Below, piece by piece: positions 6,093-10,396 of a stretch of 10,396 nucleotides of DNA. The notes under the pieces were generated by a model that had not been told where the DNA came from, made no database searches, and saw nothing but the letters and a program-made list of their open reading frames with translations. Every line of letters starts with the position of its first letter. The first letter of the stretch is position 1. Made by a program: the position numbers and the translations under genes. This DNA is from Archangium sp. (GTDB lineage: Bacteria > Myxococcota > Myxococcia > Myxococcales > Myxococcaceae), in NCBI GenBank assembly GCA_016793585.1, contig JAEUJR010000091.1, positions 1 through 10,396 of the forward strand. The letters run 5' to 3'.

Positions 6093-8384
6093 GTGCAGAT
6101 GACCGGAGCATCGCGGGTCGAGAAACTGTTCGCAGCCATCATCGAGAAGCGGGTGTTGGTGCTGGTGGTGTGGTTGGCGCTGGTGCCCGGGGCGGTGTGG
6201 CTGGCCTTGCAACTGCCCAGCGACGGCGCCATCGACCGCCTCGTCGTCGAGAAAGACCCCGACGTCGTTCGCACGCGCGCGTTTCAGCAGGTCTTCCCCG
6301 AGGGCCGGCAGGTGGTGCTGCTCTTCGAGCCGCAGGGAGACGTCTTTTCGCCGCTCGTCGTGCGTGAGCTCGCCGCGGTCGAAGATGCGCTGGGCACCGT
6401 GAAAGGAGCCGTCTCGTTCTCGGCGCTCTCGCTGTTCCGCCGGCGTGAGGCCGACCTCTCCGCCGAGGGCATCGCGACGCGCTTTCGCACCTTCGCCGAA
6501 GGCAACATGTTCTTCCGCCGGCAGGGCCTCGTCGGTGAGCACCACCTGTCGATCGCCGTCACCTTCGTCGCGCCGAGCACGAAGGAGCGCGACGCCACCC
6601 TCGCCGAGCTCGACCGCGTGTTGTCGGCCGTTCCGCACGCGTCGCTGGGCGAGCCCCGGCGCGTCGGCCAGCCATATGTCGAGGAGTGGCTCGAGACCGA
6701 GACCGCGAGCGCGACGCTGCGCTACTTCCCGCTGTTCGGCGCCTTCGTCGTCGTGCTGGTGCTGGCGCTCTACCGCTCGTGGCGCGCGCTGCTCGCGATT
6801 CTGCTGACGCTCGGCGTGACGGTGCTGCTCGCGATGGCGCTCGGCCAGCTGTTCGGCTTCACGCTCACCATCGTCTCGGAGTTGGTGCCCCTCGTCGTGC
6901 TCGTCACCGCGACCGCGACGCTCGTCTACCTGCACTCCCGCTACATTCAGCAGCCAGAAGACGTGACGCTCGAGCAGCACCACGTGTTCGCGCTGGCGAA
7001 CAAGGCGCTGCCGGTGACGGCCTCCATCGTGGCGGCGCTGCTCGGCTTCGCGGCGCTGGCTGTCTCGCAGATTCGGCCCATTCGCGAGATGGGCGTGTGG
7101 ACCGCGTGCGGCCTCGCGCTCTCGTGGCTCACCAGCTTCACGCTGTTTCCCGCGCTGCAGCGCCTGCTCGCGTGCCCGACCCGCCGCGGTCTCACCTCGA
7201 CGGGCCGGCTGTACGCGCGCCTCGCCGACGCGCTGCCTGGCTTCACCTACCGCTTTCGCTGGCCGGTGCTGCTCGTCGCGACGGTGGTGATGCTGGCCGG
7301 CGCGGGCTCGCTCTTCGGCGTGCCGGGCCGACTCGAGCCCATGCGCATGGAGGTCGACGCCGTCGAGTACATCGACCCGTCACTGCCGCTTCGAAAGGAC
7401 ATGATGGCCTACGAGAAGGCCATCGCCGGGCTCGCCGCCGTGCGCATCTGGGTGAAGACCGAAGACGGCGCCGTGGTGGAGCCCGAGACGTTGCACGCGC
7501 TCGACGCCTTCAGCACCGCCGTCTCGAACGAGCCGGGCGTGAGCTCGGTCATCGGGCCCACGACGTTGCTTCGGCTGCGGCGCGACGTGGCGGGGCAGGG
7601 CGACGCGCTGCCCGACGACGCCGAGGCCTTCGCCGAGGCAGTGGCTGACTTCGAGCAACTGCTGCTCACCGAGAAGGAGCTGCGCGGCTTCATCGACCTG
7701 AAGTCGCTCGGTCAGGCGCAGCTGATGGTGGTGACGCGGCGAGGCGACGCGGCGTCGTTCGAGGCGCTCAAAGGCCGGCTCGACGCGCTGTGGAAGGCCG
7801 AGCAGGCGCGCTCACCAGCGCTCGCGAAGGCGACGGCCGAGGTGGTGGGCGAGTCGATTCTGCAGGCGAAGATTGGCGAGCACCTGGTGCCGACGCTCGT
7901 CGAGAGCTTCGGGCTCACCGCGGCGCTCATCTTCCTCACCTTCCTCGTGGTGTTCCGCAGCGGCGCGGCGCGCGTGATGGCGATGGTGCCGTCGCTGTTC
8001 GCGATTCTCGCCACCTTCCTCGTGATGCGGCTGTTCGGCATTCCCCTCAACGTCGCCACCATTCTCATCGCGACGACGGTGCTGGGCACGACCGAGAACG
8101 ACCAGGTGCACTTCTTCCACCACTACCAGGAGGCGAAGAAGGACGGCGCGAGCGGCGAACGCTCGATGCTGCACACGCTGCACGTGTCTGGGCACGCCAT
8201 CATCTACGCGACGCTCATCAACGCGAGCGGCTTCCTCGCGCTGGCCTTCTCGAACCTGCCGCCCATGAGACAGTTCGGCATCGTCAGCGCCATCGCCTTC
8301 GCGTTCTCGATGCTGGCCGACTTCACCGCGCTGCCTGCGGCGCTGTGGGTGTTCTTGCGGCAGAAGCCCGACCCGAAGCCGTGA
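6093..8384 (+). CDS. RND-superfamily (MMPL-type) exporter, 12 membrane helices
   Basis: Seen: 763 residues in two homologous halves. Helix 1 at about 20-41 is followed by a large periplasmic loop (43-208), then helices at about 210-227, 232-252, 258-279, 306-326 and 334-356. Helix 7 (390-409) is followed by a second loop (411-602), then helices at about 604-621, 626-647, 651-671, 701-719 and 729-755. This is the COG1033/MMPL (PF03176) layout. Helix 10 ends GTTENDQVHFFHHY, with Asp670 at the position of the proton-relay Asp of this family; the equivalent place in helix 4 is Thr276 (TATLVYLHSRY). Known: relatives export lipids, hopanoids or other hydrophobic molecules using the proton gradient. 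The substrate cannot be read here. Start: GTG 6093 has GGGAG 9 bases upstream; ATG 6099 and ATG 6060 are alternatives. There is no partner membrane-fusion or outer-membrane gene in the window. Confidence 0.9.
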   Translation: MQMTGASRVEKLFAAIIEKRVLVLVVWLALVPGAVWLALQLPSDGAIDRLVVEKDPDVVRTRAFQQVFPEGRQVVLLFEPQGDVFSPLVVRELAAVEDALGTVKGAVSFSALSLFRRREADLSAEGIATRFRTFAEGNMFFRRQGLVGEHHLSIAVTFVAPSTKERDATLAELDRVLSAVPHASLGEPRRVGQPYVEEWLETETASATLRYFPLFGAFVVVLVLALYRSWRALLAILLTLGVTVLLAMALGQLFGFTLTIVSELVPLVVLVTATATLVYLHSRYIQQPEDVTLEQHHVFALANKALPVTASIVAALLGFAALAVSQIRPIREMGVWTACGLALSWLTSFTLFPALQRLLACPTRRGLTSTGRLYARLADALPGFTYRFRWPVLLVATVVMLAGAGSLFGVPGRLEPMRMEVDAVEYIDPSLPLRKDMMAYEKAIAGLAAVRIWVKTEDGAVVEPETLHALDAFSTAVSNEPGVSSVIGPTTLLRLRRDVAGQGDALPDDAEAFAEAVADFEQLLLTEKELRGFIDLKSLGQAQLMVVTRRGDAASFEALKGRLDALWKAEQARSPALAKATAEVVGESILQAKIGEHLVPTLVESFGLTAALIFLTFLVVFRSGAARVMAMVPSLFAILATFLVMRLFGIPLNVATILIATTVLGTTENDQVHFFHHYQEAKKDGASGERSMLHTLHVSGHAIIYATLINASGFLALAFSNLPPMRQFGIVSAIAFAFSMLADFTALPAALWVFLRQKPDPKP

Positions 8385-8405
8385 GCCCGGTGAAGTCGCT
8401 GAAGC

Positions 8406-10265
8406 TCACCACTCCGTGCGCGTCACCACGGGCAGCTGCAGGGCACGCTCGCGGTCGAGGTCGAGGTTGCCGACGTGCAGCGAGATGGGCGACTGCACCC
8501 ACTTGTAGATGCTGACGGTGAAGAGCTTCACGAAGCGCGAGACATACGTCGCCAGCACGTCCTTCGGCACCTCGGGGAACATCGTCGTCACCGCCGTCAC
8601 CACGTCGGCCGGCGACAGCTTCTCGCCCGCGAACAGGTGGAAGCACGCGTCGAGAATCGGGAACGGCATGAGCTCGTCTTCACCGACCTGGTTCGGAGCC
8701 AGCTCCGGCCCCGCGGGCTTCGCCGTCACCGCCTTGATGCCCTGGTAGCCGTGTTTCTCGAAGAGGTAGTCGAGCAGGTACATCACCACCGTCTTCGGCA
8801 GGTTCGCGATGACCGCGAGCGCGCCCATGAGGTCGCCGCCGATGGTCGTGTAGCCGACGGCCTTCTCCGACATGTTGCCCGTCTGCAGGAACAGGCCGCC
8901 CGAGGTGTTCGCCCAGTTCCACATGCGCTGCGCTCGCAGCCGCGCCTGCACGTTCTGCTGCGTGATGGGCGTGAGCTCCTTGCCGGGGCCGAGCATCTCC
9001 TTCGCGGCCGTCATCTCGCGCTCGAACGCCTCGTCGATGCTGATGACGGTGAAGCGCACGCCCAGCTCCTTCGCGATGAGCTCGGCGGCGTTGCGTGTGC
9101 CGTCCGACGAGTAGCGCGTGGGCATGTAGAAGGCCTCGATGGGCACGTTGGCGCGGCTCGCGTAGCGGTGCGCGATGAGCAGCGTGAGCAACGAGTCACG
9201 CCCACCCGAGAGCGCGATGCCGATGCGCGAGAAGCCCTTCGTCTTCTCGAAGTAGTCGCCGATGCCGAGCGACAACGCGTCCATCAAGTCTTCGCAGTAC
9301 TGCTCCTTCGCCGACGGGCGCGTCTCTTTGCCCGGCAAGAAGAAGCTGCGGTGCGCAGGGAAGGGAAACGCGAGGCCCTCGCGCTGCGTCTTCACGCCGA
9401 CGGTCACGACCGCCACCGACGGCTCGCGCGCCGACCAGCTCTTGCGGTCGTCACGCCAGGTCGTGTTCTCGGTGCGCAGGCGCATGGTGCGCTCGAGGTC
9501 GACGACGGCCGACGCGCACGTCTGGCGAAACCGCGGCAGCTCGAGCGCCATGCGCCCGTTCTGGTTCACGAAGCCGCCGCCGTCGAAGATGAGCCCGTCT
9601 TGCGCGCCCACCTGGTTCGCGTAGGCGATGGTGCATTGGTGGTCGCCGGCGCGGGTCGACACGAGCTCTCGCCGCGTGCCTTCGACGCCGATGCGAAACG
9701 GAGACGACGACACGTTGCAGATGAGCTCGGCGCCCGAGTACGCGCGGCGCTTCATGGGGCCGTCGGCGCTCCAGATGTCTTCGCAGACCTCGACGCCCAC
9801 GAGCCCGAAGTCGCACTGAAAGAGGAAGTCGCCGAGCGGCACGCCGCGGTGGCTCTCCTTCATGCCGGGAATGCCGCGGGCGAACGTTCGGCCCTCGTAG
9901 AAGATGTTGTACGTGGGCAGCTTTTCCTTCGGCACCAGCCCCCAGATGCTGCCGCCGCCGACGACCGCCGCGCAGTTGTACCGCATGCCGGCGTGGGTCA
10001 CCGCGACGCCCAGCACCGACACCATCGGCAGCGCCGCCGTCTCTTTCGTGAAGCGCTCGAGCTCGGCCCACTGCCGGTCGACGAAGGCCTGCCACTGCAC
10101 GAGGTCTTCCGCGGGGTAGCCGGCGATGCACTGCTCGGGGAAGACGGCGATGCTCGTCTGCTGGCCCGAGAGCTCCTTCGCGAGCGTGATGGCGCGGTCG
10201 ACGTTCGCGCCGAAGGCTCCGACCGTGGTGTTGACCGACGCCAGGCCGACTTTGACCAACCGCAT
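8406..10265 (-). CDS. nadE: Glutamine-dependent NAD+ synthetase
   Basis: Makes NAD+ from deamido-NAD+, ATP and glutamine, the last step of NAD biosynthesis, in the cytoplasm. Seen: 619 residues, the usual size of the two-domain form. The N-terminal nitrilase-type glutaminase (about 1-275) carries the triad Glu44 (FPEQCIAGYP), Lys113 (PKEKLPTYNIFYEGR) and Cys161 (VEVCEDIW). The C-terminal synthetase (about 325-619) has the ATP-pyrophosphatase P-loop SGGRDS at 353-358, then TGNMSEKAVGYTTIGGD (462-478) and KPAGPELAPNQVGEDEL (516-532). The C-terminus ends LDLDRERALQLPVVTRTEW. All catalytic residues I can place are present, so it should work without a separate glutaminase. The start ATG 10265 has GGGAGG 5 bases upstream. 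It converges on the RND gene (21 bases apart) and looks functionally unrelated to its neighbours. Confidence 0.97.
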   Translation of the reverse strand: MRLVKVGLASVNTTVGAFGANVDRAITLAKELSGQQTSIAVFPEQCIAGYPAEDLVQWQAFVDRQWAELERFTKETAALPMVSVLGVAVTHAGMRYNCAAVVGGGSIWGLVPKEKLPTYNIFYEGRTFARGIPGMKESHRGVPLGDFLFQCDFGLVGVEVCEDIWSADGPMKRRAYSGAELICNVSSSPFRIGVEGTRRELVSTRAGDHQCTIAYANQVGAQDGLIFDGGGFVNQNGRMALELPRFRQTCASAVVDLERTMRLRTENTTWRDDRKSWSAREPSVAVVTVGVKTQREGLAFPFPAHRSFFLPGKETRPSAKEQYCEDLMDALSLGIGDYFEKTKGFSRIGIALSGGRDSLLTLLIAHRYASRANVPIEAFYMPTRYSSDGTRNAAELIAKELGVRFTVISIDEAFEREMTAAKEMLGPGKELTPITQQNVQARLRAQRMWNWANTSGGLFLQTGNMSEKAVGYTTIGGDLMGALAVIANLPKTVVMYLLDYLFEKHGYQGIKAVTAKPAGPELAPNQVGEDELMPFPILDACFHLFAGEKLSPADVVTAVTTMFPEVPKDVLATYVSRFVKLFTVSIYKWVQSPISLHVGNLDLDRERALQLPVVTRTEW

Positions 10266-10396
10266 GAAGACCTCCCGAAGTGAGCCGCGCGCGCAGTGTC
10301 TCCGACGTGGTGGCGGGGTGCATCACTGTTGTGCGCCGACGGGTGGATCGCCCGCGCGGCTTCGGGCAACACGTGCTCGTGACGAAGGCGCTCCTC
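10266..10396 (-). promoter_or_regulatory. Region upstream of nadE, with its ribosome binding site, to the window edge
   Basis: GGGAGG at 10271-10276 (minus strand) sits 5 bases before the nadE ATG and is a near-ideal Shine-Dalgarno. The remaining bases to 10396 should hold the nadE promoter, but no clear hexamer pair is visible. A plus-strand frame with GTG codons at 10331 and 10343 is open to the edge, and a minus-strand frame stops near 10326, so one end of a neighbouring gene may lie here. The piece is too short to assign. Confidence 0.45.

Noticed and set aside
5721..6983. A minus-strand open frame of about 420 codons across the start of the RND gene and the PhnD-like gene.
   Set aside because: The predicted product is a charged Glu/Arg/His/Gln-rich string without domains, and both genes it overlaps are well supported in other frames.
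8389..8410. GGTGA...TCACC inverted repeat between the RND gene and nadE stops, as a terminator.
   Set aside because: It has a five-base stem with a 12-base loop and no T-tract, and part of it lies inside the nadE coding end.
170..10061. CTCGAG occurs 23 times by eye count, about half of them in the first 2.2 kb, well above a rough base-composition expectation of around four.
   Set aside because: Of the nine copies checked for reading frame in the TIGR02996 gene, most are in frame as Leu-Glu codon pairs (CTC-GAG, palindromic so visible from either strand). Preferred codon use explains the excess without a special DNA motif.
8475..10283. A plus-strand open frame of about 600 codons opposite nadE.
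   Set aside because: It lies almost exactly antisense to a complete NAD synthetase. Its product is Arg/His/Val/Ala-rich without motifs, as expected from the complement of GC-rich codons.
10331..10396. Possible start of a plus-strand gene at the right edge; from GTG 10343 it reads DRPRGFGQHVLVTKALL, slightly reminiscent of the KsgA N-terminal GQ-x-FL motif.
   Set aside because: Only about 20 codons are available, there is no ribosome binding site before either GTG, and the resemblance is too short to trust.

Overview
The window is GC-rich chromosomal DNA with strong G/C bias at third codon positions. It most resembles a myxobacterium (Myxococcota). The clues are a TIGR02996 'repeat-companion' domain protein (a family expanded in Myxococcus relatives and in Gemmata-type planctomycetes), a Gly/Ala/Ser-linker plus Cys-rich surface lipoprotein of a type common in myxobacteria, several exported proteins without recognisable enzymatic domains, and an RND-superfamily exporter. 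No mobile element, tRNA, rRNA, CRISPR array or phage gene was seen, and no gene-free stretch exceeds 300 bases.

Layout from left to right. (1) On the minus strand, a Cys-rich lipoprotein that runs off the left edge (1-504) lies downstream of a TIGR02996/leucine-rich-repeat-like protein (594-2213). (2) On the plus strand, a small exported protein of unknown function (about 2305-3114) contains three similar units. (3) A TetR-family repressor (3125-3742, minus) is divergent from a six-helix DUF998-type membrane protein (3797-4420, plus). The 54-base gap between them holds two small AT-rich palindromes that could be operators. (4) A two-gene minus-strand operon encodes a PhnD-like periplasmic binding protein (5182-6051) and, overlapping by GTGA, a TatT-like TPR lipoprotein (4433-5185). 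(5) Divergent from that operon is a 12-helix RND/MMPL-type exporter (about 6093-8384, plus). (6) Glutamine-dependent NAD+ synthetase, nadE (8406-10265, minus), is the only clear housekeeping enzyme.

Genes alternate strand and are tightly packed. Divergent pairs share short promoter regions, and three convergent pairs end within 10, 12 and 21 bases of each other. The most plausible functional links are local. TetR probably controls the DUF998 gene. The PhnD-like protein and the TPR lipoprotein are translationally coupled and probably work together in the cell envelope, possibly with the divergent RND exporter, because no ABC or TRAP permease is present here. I see no convincing defence system, biosynthetic cluster or other clearly new system. 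The most interesting items are the permease-less binding-protein/TPR-lipoprotein pair beside the RND exporter, the three-unit exported protein, and the asymmetric RND exporter.
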